Part shown: in pieces, positions 17,268 to 26,775 of the stretch
How the letters are laid out: every line of letters starts with the position of its first letter
Position numbering within the stretch: the first letter of the stretch is position 1
Source: Desmonostoc muscorum LEGE 12446
GTDB taxonomy: Bacteria; Cyanobacteriota; Cyanobacteriia; Cyanobacteriales; Nostocaceae
Direction: 5' to 3'
DNA: 64,000 nucleotides
Assembly: GCF_015207005.2 (NCBI RefSeq)
Contig: NZ_JADEXS020000001.1
Span: 1,860,001-1,924,000, forward strand
Made by a program: the position numbers and the translations under genes
Notes under the pieces: model-generated
Seen by the model: only the letters and a program-made list of their open reading frames with translations
The model's database searches: none
Told to the model about the DNA's origin: nothing

Positions 17268-17930
17268 TTACTTTTTCAACGCCAGAGTCAAGCCATCGGC
17301 GATCGCAATTACACTCAGACTCACTCGCTGGTCTTGATGCAACTTCTGATTAAAGGCACGAATTCTTTTAGTTCTATTATCCTGCACTTGGGGGTCGGCA
17401 ACCCTGCCTGACCACAGGACATTATCGATCGCAATCACTCCCCCCGATCGCACAAGTTCCAGCGATCGCTCATAATAGGCATCATAGTTGCTTTTATCTG
17501 CATCGATGAAAGCAAAATCAAAAGTTTCTCTTTCTCCTGTTGCCAATAGCCAATCTAAAGTATCCAACGCTGGGGCAATGTGCAGCCCAATTTTATCTGC
17601 TACTCCCGCTTGGTGCCAATAACGTCGAGCGATCGCTGTAAATTCCTCACTAATATCACAGGCTACCACCTTGCCGTCACTCGGTAACGCCAATGCCACC
17701 ACCAGGGAACTATAGCCTGTAAATACACCAATTTCCAAAGTTTTCTTCGCTCCCAACAACTGCACCAGCAGTGCCAAAAACTGCCCTTGTTCAGGAGCAA
17801 TCTGCATTCTACCCACTGGATGCTGGGCTGTTTCTTGTCTTAGTTGAGTTAAAATTTCCGGTTCGCGCAGAGAAATTGACAGTAAATAATCATATAAATT
17901 TTGTTCGAGTCCTAGTGTTTGAGTTGTCAT
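17268..17930 (-). CDS. Class I SAM-dependent O-methyltransferase
   Basis: A 220-residue enzyme of the caffeoyl-CoA/catechol O-methyltransferase type. The SAM-binding motif I is TLEIGVFTGYSSL; an acidic loop follows (VVACDISEEF), then FDFAFIDADKSNYDAYY, which carries the metal-binding Asp pair of this family, and GGVIAIDNVLWSGRV. The C-terminus (SVIAIADGLTLALKK) is complete. Start: the longer frame begins at 17942 inside a GGGCATTGGG-type repeat, so MTTQTLG at 17930 was preferred, without a strong ribosome binding site. The substrate is unknown. It is divergent from the CoA-binding protein gene at 18056. Confidence 0.87.
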   Translation of the reverse strand: MTTQTLGLEQNLYDYLLSISLREPEILTQLRQETAQHPVGRMQIAPEQGQFLALLVQLLGAKKTLEIGVFTGYSSLVVALALPSDGKVVACDISEEFTAIARRYWHQAGVADKIGLHIAPALDTLDWLLATGERETFDFAFIDADKSNYDAYYERSLELVRSGGVIAIDNVLWSGRVADPQVQDNRTKRIRAFNQKLHQDQRVSLSVIAIADGLTLALKK

Positions 17931-18055
17931 AAGATTGGGCATTGGGCATTGGGAATGAGGCTTTGAACTCCATTAATGAGAGTCTTTAAGACAAGTAATA
18001 TATTTAAAATAAACTCGGTAGGATCGGCAAAGCGATCGCTGAGGATATTTAAATC

Positions 18056-18490
18056 ATGCCAAACCTCAAAGAAGATGATAACGCTCTGCGTGAAGTGTTG
18101 AGCCAAGCCAAAATTATTGCTGTTGTGGGACACTCTGATAAACGCGATCGCATCAGCTATCAAATTGCCCAATTCTTACGACAAGTTGGCTATACAGTTT
18201 ATGCAGTCAACCCTCTAGTTAAAGAAATTGACGGTAAGCCTAGCTATGCTGGACTTCAGAATCTACCAAAACCTGTAGATATTGTCAACGTATTTCGCCG
18301 TTCTGAGTACTTGCCAGAAATTGTAGATCAAGCAATTGCTGTTAACGCTAAAACCGTGTGGGCACAATTGGGCATCTGGCATCAACCATCAGCAGAAAAA
18401 GCTTTAGATGCAGGAATCAACGTGGTTATGGATGCCTGCATCAAAATTGAGTATCTGCGGCTAAAAGTAGATTTAACAGGCGATGTCTAA
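18056..18490 (+). CDS. CoA-binding domain protein (YccU-like)
   Basis: A 144-residue single-domain Rossmann protein: IIAVVGHSDKRDRISYQIAQ (nucleotide-binding turn), GYTVYAVNPLV, PKPVDIVNVFRRSEYLPEIV, and TVWAQLGIWHQPSAEKALDAG. These are hallmarks of the small CoA_binding family. Function beyond binding CoA or a related nucleotide is not established. Complete; ATG start at the family's usual N-terminus, with a HIP1 site just upstream. It stands alone between a divergent methyltransferase and the PRK paralogue. Confidence 0.86.
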   Translation: MPNLKEDDNALREVLSQAKIIAVVGHSDKRDRISYQIAQFLRQVGYTVYAVNPLVKEIDGKPSYAGLQNLPKPVDIVNVFRRSEYLPEIVDQAIAVNAKTVWAQLGIWHQPSAEKALDAGINVVMDACIKIEYLRLKVDLTGDV

Positions 18491-18808
18491 ATTTTGGGCG
18501 TTGCATATTTGCAGGATGATTTAGCAAATTATAAAATCTCTCCCCCTGCTTCCCCTACTTCCGCTGCCTGCCTAAATTTATCCCACTATTAAGGGATGCA
18601 AAATTTTACATCTCTCATTATGCGTAGAGATGACTCGAAAAGTGATGCAGATTGTAATTATTATGTAATAAACCAGCGTAGAGCGATTCTATGTGTAGAG
18701 ATATTGCATACCAAGTGTTTGTTTGAGTTACTTGCCTAAACCCTTCTAGAATGAAAACTATTGTGGGGGAATTTTATTACTAAACTAGTTTTTATTGTGG
18801 GAGGTAGA

Positions 18809-19744
18809 ATGAGCCGTCCAATAATTCTTGGTATTGTAGGGGACAGCGCTGCTGGTAAAACAACGTTAACGCGGGGAATCGCTCAGGTACTCGGCCCAGA
18901 AAATGTGACGCTGATTTGTACAGATGATTACCACCGTTACGATCGCCAACAACGTGCAGAAATTGGCATCACTGCCCTCCACCCAGACTGTAACTACTTA
19001 GATATTATGCAGCAACACCTGTCGCTACTACGCACAGGACAGCCGATTCTCAAGCCAGTTTACAGCCATAAAACGGGCACATTCGAGCCACCGCAGTATA
19101 TCAAGCCCAATAAATTCGTGATTATTGAGGGATTACTCGGTTATTCCACCCGCGCCGCCCGCGATTCTTATGACGTGAAAGTTTATCTTGCGCCTCCTGA
19201 AGAACTACGCGCTAAATGGAAAGTCAAACGAGACACGCAAAAGCGGGGCTATAGTGCTGAACAGGTGCTAGCGGAACTAGAAAAGCGCGAACCAGACTCA
19301 GCAGAATTTATCCGTCCCCAGCGGCAATGGTCTGATATTGTTATTAGTTTCTACCCACCCATCGAGGAAGAAGATGAAACCAATGGACACCTGAATGTCC
19401 GCTTAGTACTGCGTCCGACAATTCCTCACCCAGATTTTAGTACAATTACCAACACTGGTGGTAATTCTGATTCAGCCATTCGTCTGGGACTAGACAGAGA
19501 TATGAGTAAGCCTGTAGATGTCTTAGAAGTTGATGGTCATGCCACCCTAGAACAGGTGAATAAATTAGAGCATATTATATGTTCGGATATGCCTCATTTA
19601 AGAAATATTTGCGATCGCGAAAGTAACCCAGAACTTGGCAAAATTGCTGGTACAACTGGGGAAACGCTCCAAAGTTACCCCCTCGCCCTTACCCAGTTAA
19701 TAATTACCTACCACATGCTCAAAGCAACGCAAATGTATTTATAA
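18809..19744 (+). CDS. Phosphoribulokinase-family protein (PRK paralogue)
   Basis: A 311-residue P-loop kinase. The nucleotide site is GDSAAGKTT (residues 11-19); then ICTDDYHRYDRQQR and GITALHPDCNYLDIM, close to PRK's CLDDYHSLDRKQR...GITALDPRANNFD, and KPVYSHKTGTFEPPQ, EGLLGYST. The Calvin-cycle enzyme has IEGLHPLYD and a redox Cys pair (about residues 19 and 41); here the P-loop Cys is replaced by Ala (SAAGK) and only the later Cys (ICTDDY) remains, so thioredoxin/CP12 control is not expected. It is probably the second PRK-like protein of cyanobacteria rather than the main Prk. GGAGGT nine bases before ATG 18809 fixes the start; the frame is open from TTG 18761. Confidence 0.82.
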   Translation: MSRPIILGIVGDSAAGKTTLTRGIAQVLGPENVTLICTDDYHRYDRQQRAEIGITALHPDCNYLDIMQQHLSLLRTGQPILKPVYSHKTGTFEPPQYIKPNKFVIIEGLLGYSTRAARDSYDVKVYLAPPEELRAKWKVKRDTQKRGYSAEQVLAELEKREPDSAEFIRPQRQWSDIVISFYPPIEEEDETNGHLNVRLVLRPTIPHPDFSTITNTGGNSDSAIRLGLDRDMSKPVDVLEVDGHATLEQVNKLEHIICSDMPHLRNICDRESNPELGKIAGTTGETLQSYPLALTQLIITYHMLKATQMYL

Positions 19745-19789
19745 AATACAAGGGGTTAAATGCCTATATTCAGCCCAAAATGAGGGACT

Positions 19790-20020
19790 TCATAGTTGGT
19801 CATAATCCAGTGGATTAGCCTGTCCCTCAGCAATTTGTTGTTTAGCACGTTGTGCAGCAGCTACAATTTTTTGTTGCGTTCTGTTGAAAGATTCGCTCGA
19901 CTGAATTTCATCTTGCAAGTCATTAATGTATTCTCGAAGATGCTCTGCAACTCTATCCTGTGCGTCAACAGATAGAGACTCCATCATCTTCACTACTGTA
20001 GCGATCGCTGCGGATGACAT
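19790..20020 (-). CDS. Small antitoxin-like or hypothetical helical protein
   Basis: A 76-residue, mostly helical, acidic protein (MMESLSVDAQDRVAEHLREYINDL; C-terminus EGQANPLDYDQL). It resembles small proteins accompanying toxin genes in cyanobacteria, and a decayed hicA-like gene lies divergently 84 bases upstream, but HicB partners look different, so a pairing is uncertain. ATG start with GGGAGCA upstream. Conserved-hypothetical is the safe call. Confidence 0.65.
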   Translation of the reverse strand: MSSAAIATVVKMMESLSVDAQDRVAEHLREYINDLQDEIQSSESFNRTQQKIVAAAQRAKQQIAEGQANPLDYDQL

Positions 20021-20103
20021 GGTGTGCTGCTCCCATATAAAATTATCTTATTAAAGCTAGCCCCAATTGCATTTTAGTTGAACCTTGGGCTTTCTGTTCA
20101 AGT

Positions 20104-20326
20104 ATGAGCAAACTACCGAGTTTGACTGGACAGCAAGTAATTACAGCGTTAAAAAAGCAGGTTTTGAGGTAGCAAGAATCCAAGTTACCATCATTTTTTG
20201 ATACATGGTGATGGTCGTCGAACTGTTGTTCCAGTACATTCTGGTGAAACAATTGGTTCTGGCTTGTTAGCACAGATACTCCGCGATCGCCAACTCATCT
20301 GTGAGGAATTCCGGGGACTCTTGTAA
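20104..20326 (+). pseudogene. Frameshifted HicA-type toxin relic
   Basis: Read with two frame changes, the segment gives MSKLPSLTGQQVITALKK, AGFEVARIQ, HHFLIHGDGRRTVVPVHSGE, TIGSGLLAQILRDRQLICEE and FRGLL, then TAA. That is a HicA/YcfA mRNA-interferase sequence including the catalytic His region (SHHFL). The first break is at an A6 run near 20148-20153, the second just before HHF, so no full-length toxin can be made. No hicB follows. Confidence 0.8.
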
Positions 20327-20495
20327 AAATAGGCAAAACGTACTCTTGCCATGTCATGAGTTCCCTATCCATATAGAGTTAGATTATTCCGTTTTTTGTG
20401 GAACTGGAACTACTACAATTACTATTGATGCTAGATAATGGGAAGGCTTTGACATTTACTTGCCAATCTAGCCCCGGAAACCAGAACTAACACTT

Positions 20496-22283
20496 ATGCG
20501 AACTCACTATTGCGGCGAAGTCCGAAAAGAACATATTGGAGAAACTGTTACCTTTTACGGATGGATAGACCGTCGCCGCGATCATGGGGGCGTGATATTT
20601 TTAGATTTACGCGATCGCTCTGGCATTGTCCAAATCGTCAGCGATCCGCAACGCACCCCCGATTCCTATGAACCGGCCAACGCCCTGCGAAATGAATATG
20701 TTGTCGCAATCACCGGTAGGGTGACGCAACGTCCCCCAGAATCCTTAAATTCCCGTCTCCCCACAGGTGAGATCGAAATTTACGCAGATCAAATTCAACT
20801 ACTCAACGCTGTTCGTAAACAGTTACCTTTCCAAGTTTCGGTAGCCGACAGCGAAACAGTACGAGAAGATTTGCGCCTGAAATATCGCTATTTGGATTTG
20901 CGACGCGAACGCATGGCACAAAATTTGCAACTGCGTCATCAAATTGTCAAAGCCATGCGCCGTTACCTGGAAGATTTGGAAGGTTTCATCGAAGTCGAAA
21001 CCCCCATACTTACCCGTTCCACTCCCGAAGGTGCCAGGGATTATATCTTACCCAGTCGTGTCAACCCTGGTGAATGGTTTGCTCTACCCCAATCACCCCA
21101 GCTATTTAAACAATTGCTGATGGTCTCCGGCTTGGATAGATATTATCAAATTGCCCGTTGCTTCCGCGATGAAGATTTACGCGCCGATAGACAACCAGAA
21201 TTCACCCAGTTGGACATGGAAATGAGCTTCATGTCCCAAGAAGAAATTATCGAACTCAACGAAGAGTTAGTTTGCCATATCTTCAAAACCGTTAAAGGCA
21301 TTGAATTACAGCGCCCTTTCCCCCGTCTCACCTACGCCGAAGGCATGGAACGCTACGGTAGCGATAAACCAGACACCCGCTATGGCTTGGAATTAGTCAA
21401 CGTCTCGGATATCGTCAAAGACTCTGGTTTCAAAGTCTTTCGAGACACTGTAATCAATGGTGGCGTCGTCAAAATCCTGCCCATTCCCAACGGAAACGAT
21501 GTAATTTCTAATGTCCGCATTAAACCAGGTGGTGATTTATTTAAAGAAGCCAGCGAAGCCGGTGCTAAAGGTTTAGCTTATATCCGCGTGAGAGACGATG
21601 GCGAAATTGACACCATTGGTGCAATTAAAGACAACCTAAGCGAAGAACAAAAACAGGAAATTCTCCAACGCACAGGTGCCAAAGCTGGACATTTGTTATT
21701 GTTTGGCGCTGGTGATGCTGCTACCGTTAATAAAACTTTAGATAGATTACGGCAAGTTATTGCTAAGGAATTTGGCTTAATCGATCCAGACAAAATTAAC
21801 TTGCTGTGGATTACAGATTTCCCGATGTTTGAGTGGAACGCCAGCGAAAAACGCCTAGAAGCATTGCACCACCCGTTTACAGCACCCCATCCTGATGATT
21901 TGGACGACTTAAAAACAGCCCGCGCCCAAGCTTATGATTTGGTACTCAACGGCGTGGAAGTTGGCGGTGGAAGTCTGCGGATTTATCAGCGAGAAATTCA
22001 ACAACAGGTGTTTGATGCGATCGGTTTGTCTCCTGAAGAAGCACAAAATAAATTTGGCTTTTTGTTGGAAGCATTTGAATATGGTACACCGCCGCATGGT
22101 GGCATCGCCTACGGTTTAGATCGTTTGGTAATGTTGCTAGCTGGGGAAGAATCCATTCGGGATGTGATTGCTTTTCCGAAGACGCAACAAGCCCGTTGTT
22201 TGTTAACGGATGCACCTTCTGGTGTAGATGTCAAGCAATTAAAAGAATTGCATGTTGCTTCGACATATAAGCCGAAATCTTAA
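20496..22283 (+). CDS. aspS: Aspartyl-tRNA synthetase
   Basis: A complete 595-residue class IIb synthetase of bacterial type. The N-terminal OB-fold anticodon-binding domain begins [20 protein letters not shown]; motif 2 is [20 protein letters not shown]; the bacterial GAD insertion lies between about 280 and 420; motif 3 is [13 protein letters not shown], followed by [16 protein letters not shown]. It charges tRNA-Asp (in many cyanobacteria also tRNA-Asn when the amidotransferase route is used; this cannot be decided here). ATG start at the conserved MRTHYCGE N-terminus. Confidence 0.97.
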   Translation: MRTHYCGEVRKEHIGETVTFYGWIDRRRDHGGVIFLDLRDRSGIVQIVSDPQRTPDSYEPANALRNEYVVAITGRVTQRPPESLNSRLPTGEIEIYADQIQLLNAVRKQLPFQVSVADSETVREDLRLKYRYLDLRRERMAQNLQLRHQIVKAMRRYLEDLEGFIEVETPILTRSTPEGARDYILPSRVNPGEWFALPQSPQLFKQLLMVSGLDRYYQIARCFRDEDLRADRQPEFTQLDMEMSFMSQEEIIELNEELVCHIFKTVKGIELQRPFPRLTYAEGMERYGSDKPDTRYGLELVNVSDIVKDSGFKVFRDTVINGGVVKILPIPNGNDVISNVRIKPGGDLFKEASEAGAKGLAYIRVRDDGEIDTIGAIKDNLSEEQKQEILQRTGAKAGHLLLFGAGDAATVNKTLDRLRQVIAKEFGLIDPDKINLLWITDFPMFEWNASEKRLEALHHPFTAPHPDDLDDLKTARAQAYDLVLNGVEVGGGSLRIYQREIQQQVFDAIGLSPEEAQNKFGFLLEAFEYGTPPHGGIAYGLDRLVMLLAGEESIRDVIAFPKTQQARCLLTDAPSGVDVKQLKELHVASTYKPKS

Positions 22284-22387
22284 CAAAACAGTCCTGATGA
22301 AAAAATTTCACAGCCAAGCATGAAAGAGGGGCTAGGGACTGGGGACTGGGGATTAGGGATTGGGTGCCAAATCGAAAAATTATGGTG

Positions 22388-22583
22388 CAATACAGTTCAG
22401 TTAAGCATTTTTTCCTTCTCTTTCTCTCTTTTCTCTGTGTCGCGCCAGTTGCTTCTCCTGTGGTCGCCGCTGCGCGAACAAGTCGGGGAACCCGCCCAAC
22501 GCACTGGCTTCTCTGCGCCTCTGTGGTTCGTAAAAAAAATGACTTTGGCAAAGAGTGCTAGCCTTAACCCAAGCGTATTGAAT
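22388..22583. repeat. About 200-bp dispersed repeat, copy 1 (other copy inverted at 52682)
   Basis: From CAATACAGTTCAGTTAAGC to CCTTAACCCAAGCGTATTG, this matches the complement of 52682-52891 over its whole length with small indels. It contains the GTCGCGCCAGTTGCTTCTCC and GAACAAGTCGGGGAACCCG blocks common to shorter repeats in the window. Short open frames through it are not convincing genes. Confidence 0.75.
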
Positions 22584-22627
22584 TATGGTGGGGGCTTTTA
22601 ACCACCACCAAATTTTCAAAAACTTTT

Positions 22628-22845
22628 CCCAGTCCCCAGTCCCCAGTCCCCAGTCCCCAGTCCCCAGTCCCCAGTCCCCAGTCCCCAGTCCCCAGTCCCC
22701 AGTCCCCAGTCCCCAGTCCCCAGTCCCCAGTCCCCAGTCCCCAGTCCCCAGTCCCCAGTCCCCAGTCCCCAGTCCCCAGTCCCCAGTCCCCAGTCCCCAG
22801 TCCCCAGTCCCCAGTCCCCAGTCCCCAGTCCCCAGTCCCCAGTCC
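22628..22845. repeat. Perfect heptamer array (CCCAGTC)n, about 31 copies
   Basis: 218 bases of an uninterrupted 7-bp unit between aspS and the convergent methyltransferase gene. Because 7 is not divisible by 3 and the unit has no stop, every frame stays open and encodes a seven-residue repeat (GTGDWGL on one strand), giving spurious long ORFs. This is the largest STRR array in the window. Confidence 0.95.
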
Positions 22846-22882
22846 AAAAACTCTCTGAAACATAGTTTTTGGCTTGTCAAAC

Positions 22883-23869
22883 TTAAGCAGTTTCAATGGA
22901 AACTGTCTGCCGTGTTGATTGTGGCAACGAGTTAGCTCTTGTGGCGCGGAACATCCCGAATCGGCATAGACCGGTGCCGAATGCTAGCCGCATCAGTAGC
23001 AGGGTAGGTACTTCTCGCAGAGATTTAATGAAACCAGAGAGACCAAAACGCACCAATCCTTCTGGTCGAATGACTCCTTGCCAGATGGAATCTAGCCAAG
23101 AAGGAAGGGTTTGTTGTGTCCAGTCTGCTGTTATTACCTCCCCCTCCACTAATCCCGTTGCTACCAAAAGTTCGCTAAAGCCTTCTATGCTGGAAAAAGC
23201 GGGATGAGACCACTGATCTAATAGTTGCCGCATTACCGGTTTCTCCCAAAAATTGAGCGGATTTTGGCGATCGTCTCTCTGATTCCAGTCAGCTAAAACC
23301 ATTATTCCACCGGGCTTTAGCACCCGCATCAATTCTCTGGCAAAAATGGCTTTATCTGGCATGTGTGGCCCGGCTTCAATGGACCAAACTACATCAAAAC
23401 TTGCATCTGGAAAAGAAAGTGCCATAGCATCATCCACAAGAAACTGCACATCAAGTTCCTGAGAAGTTAATTGCTGGGCGCGTTCAACTTGTTGGGGACT
23501 GATGGTAATACCTGTGACTGCAAAGCCGTAATCCCGTGCCAAAATGCGACTGCTACCCCCAATTCCACAGCCAACATCCAAGACGGTACTGCTAGGGGGT
23601 AATTTATCTAAACCACCCCAACGCACCATTTCATGCACAAAGTCAGATTTGGCAATCAGAAAATCCTTGCGTTGCGGCGGCGAACCATAATGACCTAAGT
23701 GGATGTGTTCGCCCCAGTAAAACTCCAAAATCCCGTCTTCAGTCCATTGATCGTAGGAATTAGCTACGGAATTAGATGATTGATAACGACGAGCAGTAAT
23801 TAGATACAGTGTGAGTGAGAGCGTTAGTAGTGCTAGGACAACTCCCAGCCCAGGAAAAAACCAACTCAT
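22883..23869 (-). CDS. MPBQ/MSBQ methyltransferase (tocopherol and plastoquinone synthesis)
   Basis: A 328-residue enzyme that methylates 2-methyl-6-phytyl- and 6-solanesyl-benzoquinol using SAM. The sequence follows the Synechocystis sll0418 type closely: an N-terminal membrane anchor (about residues 5-27), then YDQWTEDGILEFYWGEHIHL, the SAM motif VLDVGCGIGGSSRIL, ISPQQVERA, FDVVWSIEAGPHMPDKAIFA, VLKPGGIMVLADWNQRDDRQ, and LNFWEKPVMRQLLDQWSHPA. The C-terminus extends to about the family length. Thylakoid or inner-envelope-type membrane association is inferred from the anchor. The ATG start gives the expected hydrophobic N-terminus. Neighbours are not obviously linked. Confidence 0.93.
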   Translation of the reverse strand: MSWFFPGLGVVLALLTLSLTLYLITARRYQSSNSVANSYDQWTEDGILEFYWGEHIHLGHYGSPPQRKDFLIAKSDFVHEMVRWGGLDKLPPSSTVLDVGCGIGGSSRILARDYGFAVTGITISPQQVERAQQLTSQELDVQFLVDDAMALSFPDASFDVVWSIEAGPHMPDKAIFARELMRVLKPGGIMVLADWNQRDDRQNPLNFWEKPVMRQLLDQWSHPAFSSIEGFSELLVATGLVEGEVITADWTQQTLPSWLDSIWQGVIRPEGLVRFGLSGFIKSLREVPTLLLMRLAFGTGLCRFGMFRATRANSLPQSTRQTVSIETA

Positions 23870-23942
23870 GGAAAATTAAGCCTTAATATTTGTTTACAAA
23901 TTTATCTTAAGGGACTGACAAATAAAAAAATATCCAATTAAC

Positions 23943-24239
23943 TCTTGTGGGGTGGGCGTCTTGCCATTGGTGTCAACTTAAGCTTAAACGCTTGTCCCTC
24001 CCACATACGCTTTACCCCTCCCCCAACCCCTCCCCTTGGCAAGGGAGGGGCGGTTTTGGCTTTAGACAAAACCGGGGTGGGGTGACGCGGTGAGTAACCG
24101 TAAGTGAATGAACTCAATATCACCTCTTCACAAGGGTTTCACGTTAAGTTAACACCAATGGCGTCTTGCCCGCCCGTAGCCAAAAGCGGACAAGACTTCG
24201 GCGTGAGCGCTCAGTCGAACGCTGTCCACCCCACAAGAT
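23943..24239. repeat. Repeat with CTTGTGGGGTGG inverted ends, split by a MITE
   Basis: The ends CTTGTGGGGTGGGC and the complement of GTCCACCCCACAAG are inverted repeats. When the inserted 23965-24160 element is removed, the remaining ~90 bases form a compact repeat rich in GCGTCTTGCCCGCCC and GGACAAGAC. The 396-base gap between the flanking genes contains nothing else. Confidence 0.7.
23965..24160. mobile_element. 196-bp MITE with CATTGGTGT ends and a 9-bp target duplication
   Basis: Starts CATTGGTGTCAACTTAA and ends TTAAGTTAACACCAATG, inverted with one mismatch. GCGTCTTGC occurs directly on both sides (23956-23964 and 24161-24169). No transposase inside; the interior is pyrimidine-rich with a foldback CCCCTCCCCTTGGCAAGGGAGGGG-like core. 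Confidence 0.85.
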
Positions 24240-24265
24240 TGAATAATTTATTTGTTGGAAGTCCC

Positions 24266-25669
24266 TTATATGCTACAGCCAGGGCCTTCAAGACCCTCTG
24301 GAAAACTGATTAATTCCAAGTAATCTGGATTTGTGAGGAATTTTTTTGCTGCTAGTAATCCGGCGATGCTCCAAGTTTGATAAATTCTGGCTTCTTTGCC
24401 AATCAAACGACCATTGTTGCCATCGTAGTATTCGGGGAATTTATCTTCAAATAAACGACTTTCGGCAATGGCGATCGCTTCTTCGGCAAGTTCTATCCTA
24501 CCTGTTTTCTGGGCAGCAGCGGTAAATAACCACAATAAAACAGGCCAGTTACCACCGTTGTGATAAGACCAAGCGATGTTCTTAGAATCACATCCTGTAA
24601 CAATTCTCCACTCTAAACCTTCCAAAGCTGGAAAGCAGATTTTAACAGGCATGTAGCCAATCAAGTCTGAAGAGCGTTCGGCGAACAAATTCATGATGCT
24701 TTGAGATTCTGTTTCACTGGCTAAGGAAGCTAAGATTGCCATCAGATTTCCCAAAGTAAAAAAGCGAAAATCCATCCGTCCTGGCCCCAAATTTCCTGCT
24801 AAATATCCTCCATTTTCGGGTAACCACTCGGTTAACCAACTGGGGATAGATTCTGAATGGATGTTGAATTTATTCGCAACTTCTTTCCCAAATTCGTTAC
24901 CTTTATAACGATAAATTTCTCGCAATCGCTGCACGTCTAACCAGTAGTAATTGCGGATATGATATTTTAAAGCTCCCAATCGCCTGTTGACTTTACCCAG
25001 ATAACTATCACCATCGCCATCTGGTAAAAGTAATTCCTTAGCTGCCCTCAGGAAAGCATAAAATAATACCTGAATTTCTAAAGGATGTTCGTAAACTCCC
25101 AGGCGACGGTCAATCATAAACGCACCGTCGGGAACTAACATTGTTGGGTACATAGAAAAGCGATGTACCAAGAAAAGATCTAAAATTAACTTGATTCCTG
25201 CTTGAAAGTCTGGCTGACGCGCTAGAGCCAAATCGCCTGTAGCTTTTTCATAAGCCCGTAGCAGCAGAATCCACCACATACCAGAATCAACTGGAGGAAC
25301 ACGGGCGATCGCTTGTTCACCAAAATCAGCAACCAAAAATTCCTCACTTCCATTGGATTGTACTTTGAAACTGGCAGGCATTAACCCCGCTCCTGGCTCA
25401 AAGCAGTCCATCTGCTTTTCATGACTTTGTAATTTCAGTGTTTCTATTAAGAAGTTGCGGACAATATCTGCTTTGCCGTACATCAAAAAAACTAAAGCAG
25501 AAGGCACAAAATCCCGCAGAAAACACTGGTCATAATTGAGTGCATCTGACTTTGGATCGTGGGCGGCTACCGTACCGATGGGTTTTCCTTGAAAATAAAT
25601 TATCGACTTTTCCAGAAATTTCCAGGCTTCTGCTTCTAGCAAACTGTTCTTATTGCTTGTGGGAGTCAT
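24266..25669 (-). CDS. Alkaline/neutral invertase (GH100)
   Basis: A 467-residue cytosolic sucrose-hydrolysing enzyme. Family marks: [20 protein letters not shown] with the catalytic Asp region, [54 protein letters not shown], and [16 protein letters not shown] with the second catalytic region. The longest frame begins at 25762, overlapping the upstream dehydrogenase gene by 32 bases; the extra residues are not invertase-like, so MTPTSNKN at 25669 was chosen. The close spacing behind the SDR gene (62 bases) suggests co-transcription. Sucrose breakdown in filamentous cyanobacteria supports vegetative growth and diazotrophy (family knowledge). Confidence 0.9.
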   Translation of the reverse strand: MTPTSNKNSLLEAEAWKFLEKSIIYFQGKPIGTVAAHDPKSDALNYDQCFLRDFVPSALVFLMYGKADIVRNFLIETLKLQSHEKQMDCFEPGAGLMPASFKVQSNGSEEFLVADFGEQAIARVPPVDSGMWWILLLRAYEKATGDLALARQPDFQAGIKLILDLFLVHRFSMYPTMLVPDGAFMIDRRLGVYEHPLEIQVLFYAFLRAAKELLLPDGDGDSYLGKVNRRLGALKYHIRNYYWLDVQRLREIYRYKGNEFGKEVANKFNIHSESIPSWLTEWLPENGGYLAGNLGPGRMDFRFFTLGNLMAILASLASETESQSIMNLFAERSSDLIGYMPVKICFPALEGLEWRIVTGCDSKNIAWSYHNGGNWPVLLWLFTAAAQKTGRIELAEEAIAIAESRLFEDKFPEYYDGNNGRLIGKEARIYQTWSIAGLLAAKKFLTNPDYLELISFPEGLEGPGCSI

Positions 25670-25730
25670 GCGTTTAATTCCACTAATGGTATGTATCGGC
25701 TCAATTGTGGAAAGCACGCCAGCTAAACTC

Positions 25731-26540
25731 TTAAGCCGACCAGGTTTCCCGGAAATCAGCATACAGAGTCAATCCACCATCTACAAACAGCGTTTGTCCG
25801 GTGATATATGCGGCTTCATCCGAAGCTAAAAAAGCTACTGCGGCTGCCATTTCTTCTGTAGTCCCAGCCCGCCCCATTGGGATGTGACTTTCCACCATCG
25901 CCTTTTTTTCCGGGTCATCTATCCAGGCTTGATTCATTGGTGTGATTGTCGCTCCGGGGGCAACGGCGTTAACACGAATACCTTGACTAGCGTATTCTAA
26001 TGCTAAAGTTTTGGTGAGATTTTCCATGCCACCTTTGCTAATAGAATAACTGATATACATCGGTCGAGGAATAATTTCATGAACGCTAGAAATATTAATA
26101 ATTACTCCCCGACGATTAGCAGATAGCAGGTGTTTAATAGTTTCACGGGCGCAGAGATAAGCACCCCGGAGATTGACTGCAATCACTCGGTCAAAATCTG
26201 CTGTGGTAACTTCATGAGATGGACTTTCTGTTTGAATACCGGCATTGTTGATGAGAATATCTAAACTGCCAAATTCCTGAATAACAGTGTTGACCATCTC
26301 AACAATGTCTGATTCTTGGGAAACATCTCCCTGAACCAACAGGGACTTCACACCACAACTGTTAATATCTCCGCAAGCTTTTTGCAATGCCATCTCTTGC
26401 GTTTGTGCCCCGGCTTCAGAGTCTTTACGGTAATTGATAGCGATATTGCACCCTTCTTGAGCAAATTTGATGGCGATCGCTTGACCGATACCTGATGTTG
26501 CACCTGTAATTAGGGCATTCTTTCCTTTTAAGCCTATCAT
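25731..26540 (-). CDS. Short-chain dehydrogenase (glucose 1-dehydrogenase-like)
   Basis: A 269-residue classical SDR. The cofactor motif is [13 protein letters not shown], with [35 protein letters not shown] (catalytic Ser, Tyr, Lys), and [20 protein letters not shown]. The C-terminus [20 protein letters not shown] matches bacterial glucose 1-dehydrogenases. A substrate sugar is suggested by the invertase gene directly downstream on the same strand, which could supply glucose; this is inference. Complete, ATG start, HIP1 site upstream in the coding start region. Confidence 0.88.
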   Translation of the reverse strand: MIGLKGKNALITGATSGIGQAIAIKFAQEGCNIAINYRKDSEAGAQTQEMALQKACGDINSCGVKSLLVQGDVSQESDIVEMVNTVIQEFGSLDILINNAGIQTESPSHEVTTADFDRVIAVNLRGAYLCARETIKHLLSANRRGVIINISSVHEIIPRPMYISYSISKGGMENLTKTLALEYASQGIRVNAVAPGATITPMNQAWIDDPEKKAMVESHIPMGRAGTTEEMAAAVAFLASDEAAYITGQTLFVDGGLTLYADFRETWSA

Positions 26541-26775
26541 ATTTTCTTAACTCCAAGGATTTTAGATTTTAGATTTTGGATTTTAGATTAAAAGTCTTAT
26601 AACAGAATTCAGAATTCAGAATTCAGAATTCAGAAGTAGTATTTGTAGGGTGTGTTAGGCGTAAGCCGTAACGCACCCTACTTATTTGATATCAATCAAA
26701 GAATTTTGGATTTGGATTTTAGATTATTTCCTCAATCCAAAATTCAAAATCCAAAATCCAAAATTGTCACGGTTT
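26541..26775. repeat. Intergenic STRR and palindrome cluster
   Basis: Contains tandem TTTTAGATTTTGGA-type units, four copies of AGAATTC at 26604-26632, and the inverted pair GTAGGGTGTGTTAGGCG ... CGTAACGCACCCTAC at 26645-26680. Each kind recurs in other gaps of the window. No gene. Confidence 0.65.

Noticed and set aside
17163..17411. 82-codon plus-strand frame overlapping the O-methyltransferase
   Set aside because: Antisense to the conserved C-terminus of the methyltransferase; no homology of its own.
22401..22935. Long open frames encoding GTGDWGL or PQSPVPS repeats across the heptamer array
   Set aside because: They result from a stop-free 7-bp repeat read in any frame and have no start signal or homology.
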